A DNA stretch of 64,000 bases from Burkholderiales bacterium (GCA_036262035.1 DATAJS010000013.1:1-64000), one strand, 5' to 3'. Positions 1 through 10,337 are shown, counted from the first letter of the stretch. A program made the numbers and translations. The notes: generated by a model not told the origin, from the sequence alone.

Positions 1-3000
1 TTCGAGGTTCGAGCCGAGCGTGTATCCGATGGCGCTCATGACTGTGTCGCTGCCGCCGTCGGGCTGCTCGATCACCACGTCCCCAGTCTGATCGACGACG
101 TAGGTATCGTTGCCGAGCCCGCCCGACATCGTGTCCGCACCGGGGCCGCCGTCGACGGGGTTGTGCCCGGCATTGCCGATGATCACGTTCGGAAGCGCGT
201 TGCCCGTTCCCGCGATAGCCGCCGAGCCGGTCAGGGTCAGGTTTTCGACGTTCGCGCCGAGGGTGTAAGCGACGCTGCTCTGCACGAGGTCGGTGCCTTC
301 GTTCGCCGCCTCGGTGACGACGTCGCCGGGGTTGTCCACGACATACACGTCGTTGCCGCCGAGGCCGGCCAGCGCATTGGCGGCCGCATTGCCGGTGATG
401 ACGTTGTCCAGCGCGTTGCCGGTGCCGGCGATCGGCGCGTTGCCGATCAGCGTGAGATTCTCGAGGTTGGCGGGCAGCGTGTACGAAACCGCGGCCCGCA
501 CGCTGTCCACGCCCGCGCCCGCGCCCTCGACGACCGCGTCGGCGGCGTCGACGATATACAGATCGTCGCCGGCGCCGCCCGCGAGCGTATCCGCGCCGGC
601 CGCGCCGTCGAGCGTGTCGTTGCCGGCGGCGCCGGTGAGAACGTTGGCGGCGGCGTTCCCGGTGAGCGCGTTGTCGAGCGCGTTGCCGGTGCCGGCGATC
701 GGGGCAGTGCCCGTCAGCACCAGGTTCTCGACGTTGTCGCCGAGCGTGTACGCGATCGCGCTGCGAACCGTGTCGATGCCGTCGGCCGCTCTTTCGGTGA
801 CGCTGTCGCCCACGTCGACGACATACGTGTCGTTGCCCGCGAGCCCGGTGAGCACGTTCGCCGCGCTGTTGCCGGAGAGGACGTTATCGAGCTCGTTGCC
901 GGTGCCGTTGATCGCCGCGCCGCCGGTGAGGGTGAGGTTCTCGACGTGCGCGCCGAGCACGTAGCCGACCGCGCTCTGGACCGTGTCTGTGCCCTGGGTG
1001 GGGCTTTCGGTCACCACGTCGCCGGCGTTGTCGACGATATACACGTCGTTGCCGGCGCCGCCGGCCAGGGCGTCCGCGCCTGCACCGCCGTCGAGCACGT
1101 TCGCGGCGGTGTTCCCGACGATCGTGTTGGCCGCGGAGTTGCCCGTGCCGTTGATCGCGGCACCGCCGGTGAGCGTGAGGTTCTCGAGGTTGGCGCTGAG
1201 CGTGAACGTCACCGAAGCGCGCACCTGATCGGTCCCTTGTGCGGCGTTCTCGACGATGGCCGCGCCGGCGGCATCCACGACGTACGTATCGTCGCCGCCG
1301 CCGCCTCGCAGCGTGTCCGCACCGCCGCCGCCCGACAGGAAGTCGTTGCCGTCGCCGCCGTCGAGCACGTTGGCTGCCGCGTTGCCGGTGATCACGTTGG
1401 CGAGCGCGTTGCCGGCGCCGTTGACGGCCGCGGTGCCGGTCAGCGTGAGGTTCTCGAAACCGGCGGGCAGCGTGTACGAGAGCGGCGTGCTGACGGTGTC
1501 GGTTCCGCCGCCGTTGTCTTCGCTGACGATGTCGGCAAGGTCGTCGAGCACGTAGGTATCGTTGCCGAGGCCGCCGTAGAGCCTGTCGCGGCCGGGCCCG
1601 CCGTCGAGGACGTCGTCGCCCGCATCGCCGCTGATCTCGTCATCACCGGCGCCGCCGGCCAGCCTGTCGTTGCCGGCGTTGCCGTTGATCGCGTCCGCGC
1701 CGCCGAGCCCATCGAAGGTGTCGGCGAACGCGCTGCCTTCGATCAGGTCGGGCGAATCGCCCGGGACGATCGCCTTCGCGAGGAGCGTCGCGGCGTTCCA
1801 CACCGTGCCGTCGGCGAAGCGAACTTCCTCGACGAAGCGCGAGCCGCTGAGCCAGTTGTCCAACGTGAGCGCATCACGGCTGCCGGATACCGACAGCACG
1901 AGGTCGTCGGGGACCGCATCGGCCGCCCTGATTGCCGACACCACGACGTCCTGCGGCCGTATCGTCGCGTCGAACTCCACGCGGTCGAAGCCCGAGCCCG
2001 TGTTGACCGCATTCGTGAGGCGGTCGACGCCGAAGCCGCGCGAGAAGAGATAGCGGTCGTCTCCCGGTCCGTCTTCCAGGCTATCGTCGCCGGGGCCGCC
2101 GTCGATGACGTCATTGCCGGCGAGGCCGGACAGGCTGTCGGCGCCGTCGGAGCCCGTGAGCCGATCGTCCCCCGCTGTTGCCGTCGGCGTCGACGGCAGC
2201 CGCGCGAGGATCTGCGCGAGATCCCATACGGTCCCGTCGGCGAAGACGAGCCGGTCGAGCCGAGCGCCCGCGCTGGCGAACCACGACTGAGCGAGCAAGG
2301 TGTCCGCGGAATCGGTGAGGGCGATCCGAAGCGCGGTGCTGCCGCTGACTTCCTGCAGCACCACCTGCGCCGGTCGCACGTCGGGCTTGAACGCGAGCGT
2401 GCCGGATCCGGCGAAAAACGCAGTGTCGCGTCCCGAGCCGTGGCCGAACACCACCGTGCCGGCGCGGCCGACGCCGAGGGTGTCGTCGCCCGCCCCGCCG
2501 TCGATCGTTTCCTGCACGCGGCCGCTCACCGTGTCGTTGCCCGCGGTCCCGTTGACGATGACGCCGGGCGCATTGGTATTGAAGCTCCACAGGGTGCCGT
2601 CGGCGAATTTCACCCGAAACGCGTCGCGCGCCTCGAGCTCGATCGCGTCGCCGGTCGGGAGCGCGAAGCGAAAGAAATCGCCGCTGGTCACCGTGACGTC
2701 CTGCGGGCGAACGGCGGCATCCATCTGGATCGTGTCGACGTCGGACGGATCGTCGTCCCTCACCGAGTCGGAACCGGAGCCGATGCCGAAGAGATAGACG
2801 TCGTTGCCGCTCCCGCCGTTGTGGAAGTCTCTTCCGGCGCCGCCGTCGAGCACGTCGTTGCCGGAGTCGCCGAACAGCGAGTCCATCTCAGCGCCGCCGA
2901 ACAGGCGATCGTTTCCGGGGCCGCCGAAAATATTGTCGATGTCGCCGGAGCCGTTCAGCGTGTCGTCGAGCGGCGTGCCGGTGGGGCTGCGCAGCGCGAA

Positions 3001-6000
3001 CGTCGTCCGGGAAGAGATCGCGGCGGCATTCCACGTCGTGCCGTCGGCGAAGGCGAAGGTGAACTCGGCATTCGGGAAAAATCGTTCGATCGTGAGCGTG
3101 TCGGCCGCGCCGGCGATCGCGACGAGCAATGCTCTCGAATCCCAACTGACCTGCGACAGGCGCAATGCGGAAGGCGTGATAGCCGCACCGAACTTGACCG
3201 TTTCTACATCCGCGTCGGCCACGTTGGTCCTGATCGTGTCCTGCCCCGATCCGACGTTGAAGAGGTAGGTGTCCTTGCCCGGCTCGTCCCATATCGTGTC
3301 GTTGCCGGGCCCGCCGTCGACCAGGTCGTCACCGGCGCCCGCGCTGATACTGTCATTGCCGCCGAGCGCGTTGATGACGTCGCCGAAGGGCGTGCCGGAA
3401 ATGGACTCGGAGTCCGCGGTCGCGGGAGTCGACAGGAAATGCGCACGCAGGTCGACCGCGGACCATACGACGCCGCTGTCGAAGGCGATCTGCTCGATCA
3501 CCGGGGATGCCAGATCGTTGCCGGCGGCGAACGAGATCGCATCGCTGCTGCCGCGCAGCGTGACGTCGATCCATCCGGCGAGGCGCCCGCCGGCGACGAG
3601 CACCACGTCCTCCGGACGTATGCCGCCGGTCAGCACGAGCGTATCGTTCGCCGGCCGCGCTGCGGCCTCAGTGATCGTGTCCACGCCGTCGCCGCGGCGG
3701 AATAGGTAGGTGTCGCTGCCTTCGCCGCCGGCGAGCGAATCGTTGCCCGCGCCCCCGTCCAGCAGGTCCGGACCGGCCCCGCCGTCGAGAGAGTCGTCGT
3801 CAGCGCCTCCGATCAGCGTATCCGCGCCCCAGCTTCCGAACAGAAAGTCTCTGCCCGCTTCGCCGAAGAGTGTGTCGTCGCCGGCGTTGCCATTCATCGT
3901 ATCGCCGTTGATGCCGCCACGGAGCACGTCGGCCGCGCCGATGCCGATGCGGGCGCCGGTGCCGGAGACGCTCGGAAAGAATCGCGCGTTGATCTGCGCG
4001 GCGGTCCAGACGGTGCCGTCGGCGAAGACCAGCTCGTCGATCGCGGTGACGCCGTACGGGCTCGTGACCTGTCCTTCTTCGATCACGTCGGAGTACCACG
4101 TGCTGAACCTGATCTCGTCACCGCTCGCGCTGAGCCGGATCGTGGGTACGGGAGTGCTCGAAAAGGTCAGATTCGCCGCCGTGATACCCGCCGCCAGCAC
4201 GACGCGATTCGGCTCGCCCGGCGCCGCTTCGTTCTCGACGATCGTGTCGATACCCGATCCGGGGCCGAACAGGTAAGTGTCGGAACCGCGGCCGCCGACG
4301 AGTTGATCGGCGCCGGGACCGCCGTCGACGACATCGTCGCCGGCGTTGCCGACGAGCGTGTCGGCGCCGGCCCCGCCGAGCAGCGTATCGTTGCCGCTTC
4401 CCGCTTCCACCTGGTCGTCGCCCGCGCCGGCGTCGAACGTCGTGTTCGGATAGGCGCTGCGCAGGATGTCGCTGCCGGCGGTGCCGGCGATCACGCGCTC
4501 CTCGAGCTGGTCGAAGAGCTGCGCCGCGGTGATGACGGTGCCGTCGGCGAATTCGAACTCTCTGATCGCGGCGCCGCCGGCGCGGTCGAGCGTGATGGTG
4601 TCGCCTACATCGCCGTAGTCGATCAGCAGCACCGACTCGTCGGCGCTCGCCGTGATCGTCAGGAAGCTCGCGCTCGTAATGTCGTCGAAGCGGATGCGGT
4701 TGACGCCGTCGCTGTCGGATATGTCATCCGCGCCATCGCCGATAGCGAACACGTAGGTGTCATCACCGCCGCCGCCGAGCACGGCGTCGGTTCCCGCACC
4801 GCCCCTGAGGACGTCGTTGCCCGCACCGCCTCGGAGCGTATCGTTGTCCAGCCCCCCTTCGAGCGCGTCGTCACCGGCGTCGCCAGACAGATTGTCGACA
4901 CCCGCGCCGCCGCTCAGGACGTCGTTTCCGTCGCCGCCGCTGAGATCGTCGACGCCGTCCTCGCCGTTGATCATGTCCGCGCCGAGACCGCCATCGACGC
5001 GGTCGTTGCCGGCGCCGCCGAAGATCTCGTCGTCGCCTCCGTCACCCAGCAGCACATCGTTGTCTTGCTCGCCGTCGAGGTAGTCGTTGCCCTCGCCGCC
5101 CTCGAGGCTGTCGTTGCCGGCGCCGCCGAACAGCTCATCGGCACCCGCGTCGCCGAACAGAGTGTCGACGCCGTCGTCACCGTCCAGATGATCGTCACCG
5201 TCGTTGCCCTGCAGCTCGTCGGCGCCGCTGCCGCCGAAGATTGTGTCGTCGCCGCCGAACCCGATGAGCAGGTCGTCGCCGCCTTCGCCGTCGAGATAGT
5301 CAGCGCCCTGGTATTGCTCCGGTATCGAGGTGTCGTCGCCCGAGAGCTGGTCGTTGCCTTCGCCGCCGAAGAGCGAATCGGCCCCGCCGCCGCCCCACAA
5401 CGCATCGTCGCCGTCGCCGCCGTCGAGGTAATCAGTACCGTGCTGCGCCAGCGGGAGAGAAGGCGCGTCGCCGAACAACGTATCCGTGCCGGCCGCGCCG
5501 ATGACCACGTCGTCGCCGGCATCGCCGAGCGCCCAGTCGTTGCCGGTACCAGCGTCGATGTAATCGTTTCCTTCCGCGCCGAGCGCGATGTCGTCGCCGC
5601 CCTCGGCGAACACGGTGTCGTCGCCGGCCCCGGCGAGGATGAAATCTTTGGCGTCAACCTGATCCGCGCTCGGCGCAGTGAGCACCGGTGCACCGACGCC
5701 GCGGTCGCCGTAGATGAGATCGCCGCCGGGTCCGGCGTTGATGACGTCCTCGCCGCCGCCGCCTCGTATCTCCTGCCCGTTGACCTGCGTGAACGACGCG
5801 CGCGTGACGAAGCCCTCTTGCCACGTGGGCCGTTGCTGCGAAACCGGGATGCCCGTGAGGTGCCCTTCGAGTCGAACGCTGCGCGCGCCGGTCAGCGGGT
5901 CGAACTGCAGCTCGTGTTTCCACGACACGCCGAAAACATCGCCGACGAGGTCGAGGCTGGACGGATATTTGTCGCCGCCGAGATAGGTAATGAAATCCGC

Positions 6001-8514
6001 GCCGTCGCCGCCGTCGGCGTAATCCTCGCCCTGCCCGAGCACGATCGCATCGTCACCCGCGCCGCCTTCCATGCGGTTCGTGCCGAGGTTTCCCGAAAGC
6101 CAATCGATACCCGCGCCGCCGAGCAGCCGGTCGTCGCCCGCGCCGCCCACGAGGTAGTCGCTGAAGCTCCCGCCGTCCAGCGTCGCGCCCGCGGCGGGAG
6201 CGATGAGGCGATCGGCGCGGTCGGTGCCGGGGATGGTGGTGGCGGGCGCGGCGCGCGCGGCCTGAGGCTGCTTAGGATCCGCCAAGGTGATGTTAAGGTC
6301 GCCTTGGTCGAAGCCTTCGATAACGACGGTGGCGCCGTCCTGGAGGAAGATGGTGAGGGCAGAGTTCTTTGTTGCTAGGAGCGTCGGATTCTCTTCGAAG
6401 ACATATGTGTTTCCTTTCTTCACGAACAGACCGGCGATCCTACGGCCGCGGGTGTCTAGCAAAAGCCCTTTGCCATCTTTGTCATTTACGGTGTCTGTTC
6501 CTTCGCCGATCACATATCTATCGAAATCGTCGCCTCCGCTCAGGAAATCGTCACCTAGCCCACCAACGAGTAAATCGTCGCCGATTCCTCCATCAAGGAT
6601 GTCTTTGTCTCCATCCCCCTGGAGGTAGTCATCATCCTCGCCTCCGTGGAGCTCATCGTCTCCAGCTCCACCAAACAGTGCGTCCTTCCGTGGCCCCCCA
6701 AGTAGCGCGACCGATCCCAGTTCTGCCGCGTCTGAACCAAAAACTACCTGCCGCGCCGGCAAGAGCGATGTTGGACTGACTGCCGCATTCCGGACGCTAA
6801 CTTGAACCGATAGCCGTCGATCTAAATAGTCTGTCGCGGCAGCTCCTCTTTCACGTACCGGACCAGATACGTCACCGACGTATTTTTTATTCTTCCAAGC
6901 AAGAAATGCCGCGCGGGTAGCCGTGTATTCATGAGTCCATATTCCAGAGTAGGGAACGCCTGAGACGTCGAGCTCACCAGATCCATTATGTGCTGCATAT
7001 GCGGCAACAAGTCCACTGACTACAAAGGGATTCAATTCGCGCAACGCATAGCGGTACGCGATATCCGACAGTGCGCGATTGCTCAATACTTCTGGACGCA
7101 AACCCACTATGCTTTCTATCTTCGCGAACGGTTGATTCGCGACTTGCACGCGCACGCTTGCAATGTGCGTATGGAACGCAGTGCGATTTTCGAAATTACC
7201 AAACCCGCCTTCACTTGGATCAAACGGCGTCGGAGGCCGCGCATTGCCTAAGAAAATCTTACGCAGTGCGTCAAGAATTCTTTCGAGTGAAGCGGCCTCT
7301 GCAATGCCTTGTCCAGTGCCAAGTAGGCCGCGCGCCCTCTCGTCAGATGCCGCGGCAAATATCTGACCGATGCGGTTGTGGTCGAGGCTTGGATTCGTCT
7401 CTTGTATGACGCTCATCAAACTGAGCGAATCGATCAAGAGCACTAGGCTGTGGGTATTGCCGTAATCTCCCTTCCCCGCCAGCAATCGATTCATCCATGC
7501 AGCGAACAGCGGTGTCTGTCCCACCAAGCCTTCTACGTCTGGTTGGTCCTCTATGAAAATCTGGGCCCTTTGCGCGGAGTGGACGCCGTAGTTTGCAACT
7601 AGCTCCACATCGCCGGAGGTTCCCCGGCCATAAACGCTCGTTATGGTGTCGTCCAATCCGCCCCCCAAGCCGGGGCGTGATCTGAAACTAGTGGAGACCT
7701 TGAAGCGACGCAGCGTTGCCTCTATCGCCCATTGGTGCCGCGGGTCTAGATAGATGTTCTGAAAAATTGCGTTCGAGCTACGCGCCAACGCCTGATTGAA
7801 AAGAGCACGCGTCTCGGAGAACTCAGGTTGGGCTACGACTATGTTTTCAGCCACTCGCGGATCGCTCAAGACGGCCCGATAATACGCAGTTGCTGCCGAC
7901 AGATTGATACTGTCGTTGATTCCCGGAGAATTGAACACCACCGCTGAACGCACCACGCTTGGATGAAGCGCGGCAAAAACAATCGCCAAGTGACCACCCA
8001 AACTATAGCCAGTCAAATTGATTCGACCTTGACTAGCAAGATATTCTCGAAAGGCAGAAAGGGCGGGAGTGGCGATACTTTGATCCGTGCCCGCGATTCT
8101 TGAGAAATAGCGCTCCATGCTATCGATCTGGGCAAAAGCGAAACCATACTTCTTGATTTCCGTGTCTGCCCCTGCGGCATCGCGCTCAAAATCGCCGCCG
8201 TCCCGCGCGAGTTTGTACTCTGTGCTGCGGAACGCCAAAGTGTATTGGCGTGTTGATCTATCAAACAGTAAGGTCGCCGAAAACCCGCTTGAGTCGTTCG
8301 GCATGTGATCTATCACTTGATACCGATTCACGAATGCTTGCGCCTGCCCGGCCGTGAAGCGAATCGCACCCCGAATAGCAGATCCACTAAGCACTCGTCG
8401 ATCGTTATTGCCATCGATCAAGAGTTGGTCAAGCGGCAGTGCCTGATCAAGGTATGATTCGGCAGCGGCTTGCTGCAGCGCGAAGTCGAGCCAAAGGCTA
8501 CTTTGCGACGCCAT
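1..8514 (-). CDS. Giant RTX protein with N-terminal alpha/beta-hydrolase (lipase-like) domain, 3' end beyond window
   Basis: The minus-strand frame starting at ATG 8514 stays open to position 1, giving at least 2838 residues with no stop. An AGGAG lies 6 nt upstream of the ATG. Residues about 1-560 form an alpha/beta-hydrolase-like region with nucleophile elbow GYSLGGH (Ser171) and a candidate catalytic His355 (NTHSLV). First nonapeptide RTX repeats (GGAGDDELHGG type) begin near residue 600, dense arrays run about 919-1250, and HCBP-related segments (FADGTVWTAAQI type) separate further blocks. The last 530 or so residues are 70-90-residue repeats of the type ENLTLTG..AINGTGN..DNV..GNAAANVL...GNDTYVVD. 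The family is exported by type I secretion using a C-terminal signal, which would lie outside the window, and folds on binding calcium. No transporter is seen nearby. The first 2.1 kb or so of the gene is clearly less GC-rich than the repeat part. The hydrolase substrate is unknown; lipase or esterase is inferred from the elbow motif. Confidence 0.9.
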   Translation of the reverse strand, partial: MASQSSLWLDFALQQAAAESYLDQALPLDQLLIDGNNDRRVLSGSAIRGAIRFTAGQAQAFVNRYQVIDHMPNDSSGFSATLLFDRSTRQYTLAFRSTEYKLARDGGDFERDAAGADTEIKKYGFAFAQIDSMERYFSRIAGTDQSIATPALSAFREYLASQGRINLTGYSLGGHLAIVFAALHPSVVRSAVVFNSPGINDSINLSAATAYYRAVLSDPRVAENIVVAQPEFSETRALFNQALARSSNAIFQNIYLDPRHQWAIEATLRRFKVSTSFRSRPGLGGGLDDTITSVYGRGTSGDVELVANYGVHSAQRAQIFIEDQPDVEGLVGQTPLFAAWMNRLLAGKGDYGNTHSLVLLIDSLSLMSVIQETNPSLDHNRIGQIFAAASDERARGLLGTGQGIAEAASLERILDALRKIFLGNARPPTPFDPSEGGFGNFENRTAFHTHIASVRVQVANQPFAKIESIVGLRPEVLSNRALSDIAYRYALRELNPFVVSGLVAAYAAHNGSGELDVSGVPYSGIWTHEYTATRAAFLAWKNKKYVGDVSGPVRERGAAATDYLDRRLSVQVSVRNAAVSPTSLLPARQVVFGSDAAELGSVALLGGPRKDALFGGAGDDELHGGEDDDYLQGDGDKDILDGGIGDDLLVGGLGDDFLSGGDDFDRYVIGEGTDTVNDKDGKGLLLDTRGRRIAGLFVKKGNTYVFEENPTLLATKNSALTIFLQDGATVVIEGFDQGDLNITLADPKQPQAARAAPATTIPGTDRADRLIAPAAGATLDGGSFSDYLVGGAGDDRLLGGAGIDWLSGNLGTNRMEGGAGDDAIVLGQGEDYADGGDGADFITYLGGDKYPSSLDLVGDVFGVSWKHELQFDPLTGARSVRLEGHLTGIPVSQQRPTWQEGFVTRASFTQVNGQEIRGGGGEDVINAGPGGDLIYGDRGVGAPVLTAPSADQVDAKDFILAGAGDDTVFAEGGDDIALGAEGNDYIDAGTGNDWALGDAGDDVVIGAAGTDTLFGDAPSLPLAQHGTDYLDGGDGDDALWGGGGADSLFGGEGNDQLSGDDTSIPEQYQGADYLDGEGGDDLLIGFGGDDTIFGGSGADELQGNDGDDHLDGDDGVDTLFGDAGADELFGGAGNDSLEGGEGNDYLDGEQDNDVLLGDGGDDEIFGGAGNDRVDGGLGADMINGEDGVDDLSGGDGNDVLSGGAGVDNLSGDAGDDALEGGLDNDTLRGGAGNDVLRGGAGTDAVLGGGGDDTYVFAIGDGADDISDSDGVNRIRFDDITSASFLTITASADESVLLIDYGDVGDTITLDRAGGAAIREFEFADGTVITAAQLFDQLEERVIAGTAGSDILRSAYPNTTFDAGAGDDQVEAGSGNDTLLGGAGADTLVGNAGDDVVDGGPGADQLVGGRGSDTYLFGPGSGIDTIVENEAAPGEPNRVVLAAGITAANLTFSSTPVPTIRLSASGDEIRFSTWYSDVIEEGQVTSPYGVTAIDELVFADGTVWTAAQINARFFPSVSGTGARIGIGAADVLRGGINGDTMNGNAGDDTLFGEAGRDFLFGSWGADTLIGGADDDSLDGGAGPDLLDGGAGNDSLAGGEGSDTYLFRRGDGVDTITEAAARPANDTLVLTGGIRPEDVVLVAGGRLAGWIDVTLRGSSDAISFAAGNDLASPVIEQIAFDSGVVWSAVDLRAHFLSTPATADSESISGTPFGDVINALGGNDSISAGAGDDLVDGGPGNDTIWDEPGKDTYLFNVGSGQDTIRTNVADADVETVKFGAAITPSALRLSQVSWDSRALLVAIAGAADTLTIERFFPNAEFTFAFADGTTWNAAAISSRTTFALRSPTGTPLDDTLNGSGDIDNIFGGPGNDRLFGGAEMDSLFGDSGNDVLDGGAGRDFHNGGSGNDVYLFGIGSGSDSVRDDDPSDVDTIQMDAAVRPQDVTVTSGDFFRFALPTGDAIELEARDAFRVKFADGTLWSFNTNAPGVIVNGTAGNDTVSGRVQETIDGGAGDDTLGVGRAGTVVFGHGSGRDTAFFAGSGTLAFKPDVRPAQVVLQEVSGSTALRIALTDSADTLLAQSWFASAGARLDRLVFADGTVWDLAQILARLPSTPTATAGDDRLTGSDGADSLSGLAGNDVIDGGPGDDSLEDGPGDDRYLFSRGFGVDRLTNAVNTGSGFDRVEFDATIRPQDVVVSAIRAADAVPDDLVLSVSGSRDALTLDNWLSGSRFVEEVRFADGTVWNAATLLAKAIVPGDSPDLIEGSAFADTFDGLGGADAINGNAGNDRLAGGAGDDEISGDAGDDVLDGGPGRDRLYGGLGNDTYVLDDLADIVSEDNGGGTDTVSTPLSYTLPAGFENLTLTGTAAVNGAGNALANVITGNAAANVLDGGDGNDFLSGGGGADTLRGGGGDDTYVVDAAGAAIVENAAQGTDQVRASVTFTLSANLENLTLTGGAAINGTGNSAANTIVGNTAANVLDGGAGADALAGGAGNDVYIVDNAGDVVTESPTQGTDTVQSAVGYVLGAHVENLTLTGGAAINGTGNELDNVLSGNSAANVLTGLAGNDTYVVDVGDSVTERAADGIDTVRSAIAYTLGDNVENLVLTGTAPIAGTGNALDNALTGNAAANVLTGAAGNDTLDGAAGADTLAGGAGDDLYIVDAADAVVEGAGAGVDSVRAAVSYTLPANLENLTLIGNAPIAGTGNALDNVITGNAAANALAGLGGNDVYVVDNPGDVVTEAANEGTDLVQSSVAYTLGANVENLTLTGSAAIAGTGNALPNVIIGNAGHNPVDGGPGADTMSGGLGNDTYVVDQTGDVVIEQPDGGSDTVMSAIGYTLGSNLE

Positions 8515-9496
8515 TTAGCGCTCCTGAGAACAGCTTATTAGCGTCCGGAGATGGTACTAGCACGCTATAGATGAAGTCATGATGTAGCAGTTTCTCCCGT
8601 CGACCATTCCGGTCTCGCGCATTCTGCGGGCACCCAGCAGCGCCAAGCCACCAGACGCCAGCAAAAGAGTTCACAGCTGTTCCAGTTTTGACAAAGCCTC
8701 GGCGCAGCGCGAGCACTTCTGCGGTCGTTACGTCAACAACGATCAGCTCACCACCAGCTATCCCAAATTCACGATCAACAGGACGCTTGATTCCTCGCCA
8801 TGTAAAACCGTATCGCGCGGACAGTTTTGGAGATTCTCTTTCAGAGACCACATACGGGATAACTACATATCGTCCAGCGACGAATGTTTGATACGATGGT
8901 TGCGTATCTTTAAGATCACGATAGTACGTCGTTATCCTCGGGCCGGTGCTTGTCGTTCTGACAACATCTACAAAGGTGTACCTTCCAACGAACGGCTGCA
9001 CCCATACGTTTTGGGTTGCGATACTCGGCACGCCGAACGCAACTCCGAATGGATCTTCAAGTGCATACAGATGCTGTAACTCGTAATCGGTCGGTACAAG
9101 CCGTGGACGTAACTCGACGATTCCAGCGACATCGACTACGCGCCTGTAGATGAAGTCCCCAGCTTCTGCGTTGCACAACGCGCTGAAATAATCATCTGCG
9201 GTCATGCCCTTCCGATACACCTCGCCTGTTAGTGCGTTCGGCAGCTTGAGTGAGTGCGCGAATTGCCCTGCTGGTGACGAAAGAGGCTCTTCGGGCTTTA
9301 GATTCAGAATCGCACAGCTAGTGTCAGGTCCAGTCTGGTCACGCCCCAGGCATGTCTTGGCTCGATCCGTCAAAGCACGCCGGAAGCGCTCGCCAGTAGT
9401 TGCTCCATCAGCGCTTTTAACTTGTATCGGAACACTGACGACACTCAGCGCGAACGCCGTAACCAGTTGCACAGCCAGTTGGCGTCCTCGGGCCAT
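8498..9496 (-). CDS. Secreted protein of unknown function coupled to the giant RTX hydrolase
   Basis: This 332-residue protein starts at ATG 9496, which has GAGGAG 4 nt upstream and is followed by a Sec-type signal (basic MARGR, then a hydrophobic stretch to about residue 28). An in-frame ATG at 9700 is less likely because it would put about 68 basic residues before the signal. Its 3' end overlaps the start of the RTX gene by 17 nt, so the two are probably translated together. No family was recognised. The mature part has several aromatic-rich beta-like stretches and cysteines near residues 82, 94, 143 and 288. Base composition is lower in GC than the surroundings, like the N-terminal part of the RTX gene, suggesting that the two arrived together. 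It could be a chaperone, activator or immunity partner of the hydrolase, but nothing in the sequence proves this. Confidence 0.75.
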   Translation of the reverse strand: MARGRQLAVQLVTAFALSVVSVPIQVKSADGATTGERFRRALTDRAKTCLGRDQTGPDTSCAILNLKPEEPLSSPAGQFAHSLKLPNALTGEVYRKGMTADDYFSALCNAEAGDFIYRRVVDVAGIVELRPRLVPTDYELQHLYALEDPFGVAFGVPSIATQNVWVQPFVGRYTFVDVVRTTSTGPRITTYYRDLKDTQPSYQTFVAGRYVVIPYVVSERESPKLSARYGFTWRGIKRPVDREFGIAGGELIVVDVTTAEVLALRRGFVKTGTAVNSFAGVWWLGAAGCPQNARDRNGRREKLLHHDFIYSVLVPSPDANKLFSGALNGVAK

Positions 9497-10088
9497 GCTG
9501 CTCCTCGGCAGTTTGCCGGCCCGCGAGCAATCACCAACTTGAACAGCTATTGAAGAGGAAGCGGCCGAGCCAGATATCGCGATCGGGGCTAGGGATTCCA
9601 CCGTCAGCAGAGTGCAAGCTCGCTCAGCTCTACGCTTCCGACGCTCGCACAGTCGCAACCGACCGACCGCTTGTACCAACTTCGATGGATGAGCGACCAA
9701 CCGCCACCTCCGTTCAACTCCGGCATGTTTTTCATGCCTGCGCAGATATTGCCTACGGAGTGGAACTGCGAGACTAAGACGCTTTTTTATCGCAGTTGTG
9801 AAACGTCACTATAGACGTGCAAAACAACGCGTGTAAAGCGGTAAATATCGTTGTAGTTTTCTGAAGAAAAAACCGACGGTTAACTGGCCGATTAGCGGGA
9901 CCGGTTCACAGCGCGAGGGACACTATGTCATTAGGCGTAAGGTCGAGCCTTACGAGAGCTGCGGGTGAAAGGGCAGCGCGGTGATAAAGATGCGCTGAAG
10001 TATGAACTCGCCAAACGACCGCGACGGAGTGCGGCTGGACAAGAGGTCGCAATAAGGCTCCCCGCCGCGTGGGTTGCCGAACGCGTTG
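9497..10088. other. Noncoding region upstream of the RTX operon
   Basis: No convincing gene was found in this stretch. Its central part (about 9780-9880) is AT-rich and probably holds the minus-strand promoter of the secreted-protein/RTX pair, but no promoter box can be assigned with confidence. A short hairpin (CGTAAGG...CCTTACG, around 9934-9952) has no T-run and is only a weak terminator candidate for the small gene ending at 10089. Confidence 0.5.
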
Positions 10089-10337
10089 CTAGTGCACCGT
10101 CCCCGGCTTCGCGAGCGCGATCGGCCGGAGCACCTCCCAGCGGGGAAGGCCCAGAAAGAAATTGCCGGTGACGACGAGCGACTCGTCGCTGACTGTCAAA
10201 GACACGTGCCCGCGCTTCTCGAAGTCGAGGATCTTCGCGCGGAACTCGTCGTCGGTGAGGTCGCGCATCACGAGCGAGGTCGCGAGCGCGCGGCGCAGGA
10301 TGCGCCAGTCTTCCTTGTTCAGTGTTGCTGAGGTCAT
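10089..10337 (-). CDS. Small hypothetical protein, 82 aa
   Basis: The gene starts at ATG 10337 with GGGAGAA about 8 nt upstream. The product is soluble, with an amphipathic helical N-terminal half (NKEDWRILRRALATSLV) and a beta-rich C-terminal half ending in a segment with a GNFFLGLPRW motif. No signal peptide, membrane segment or known domain was recognised. It lies 59 bp downstream of another small gene on the same strand, so the two may be co-transcribed. The good ribosome binding site and protein-like composition support a real gene; function is unknown. Confidence 0.6.
   Translation of the reverse strand: MTSATLNKEDWRILRRALATSLVMRDLTDDEFRAKILDFEKRGHVSLTVSDESLVVTGNFFLGLPRWEVLRPIALAKPGTVH

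Noticed and set aside
163-6378. Very long plus-strand open frames opposite the RTX gene
   Set aside because: They arise because Gly/Asp-rich RTX codons leave few stops on the other strand. They read as Val/Ala/Gly/Arg-rich low-complexity sequence with no domains, while the minus strand shows clear RTX motifs and a hydrolase.
9497-9700. N-terminal extension of the secreted protein to an ATG at 9700
   Set aside because: It would place a long basic stretch before the signal peptide; ATG 9496 has a good ribosome binding site and starts the signal directly.
9550-9777. Plus-strand 75-aa open frame in the RTX upstream region
   Set aside because: No ribosome binding site, no recognisable domain, and it overlaps the probable promoter region of the opposite strand.
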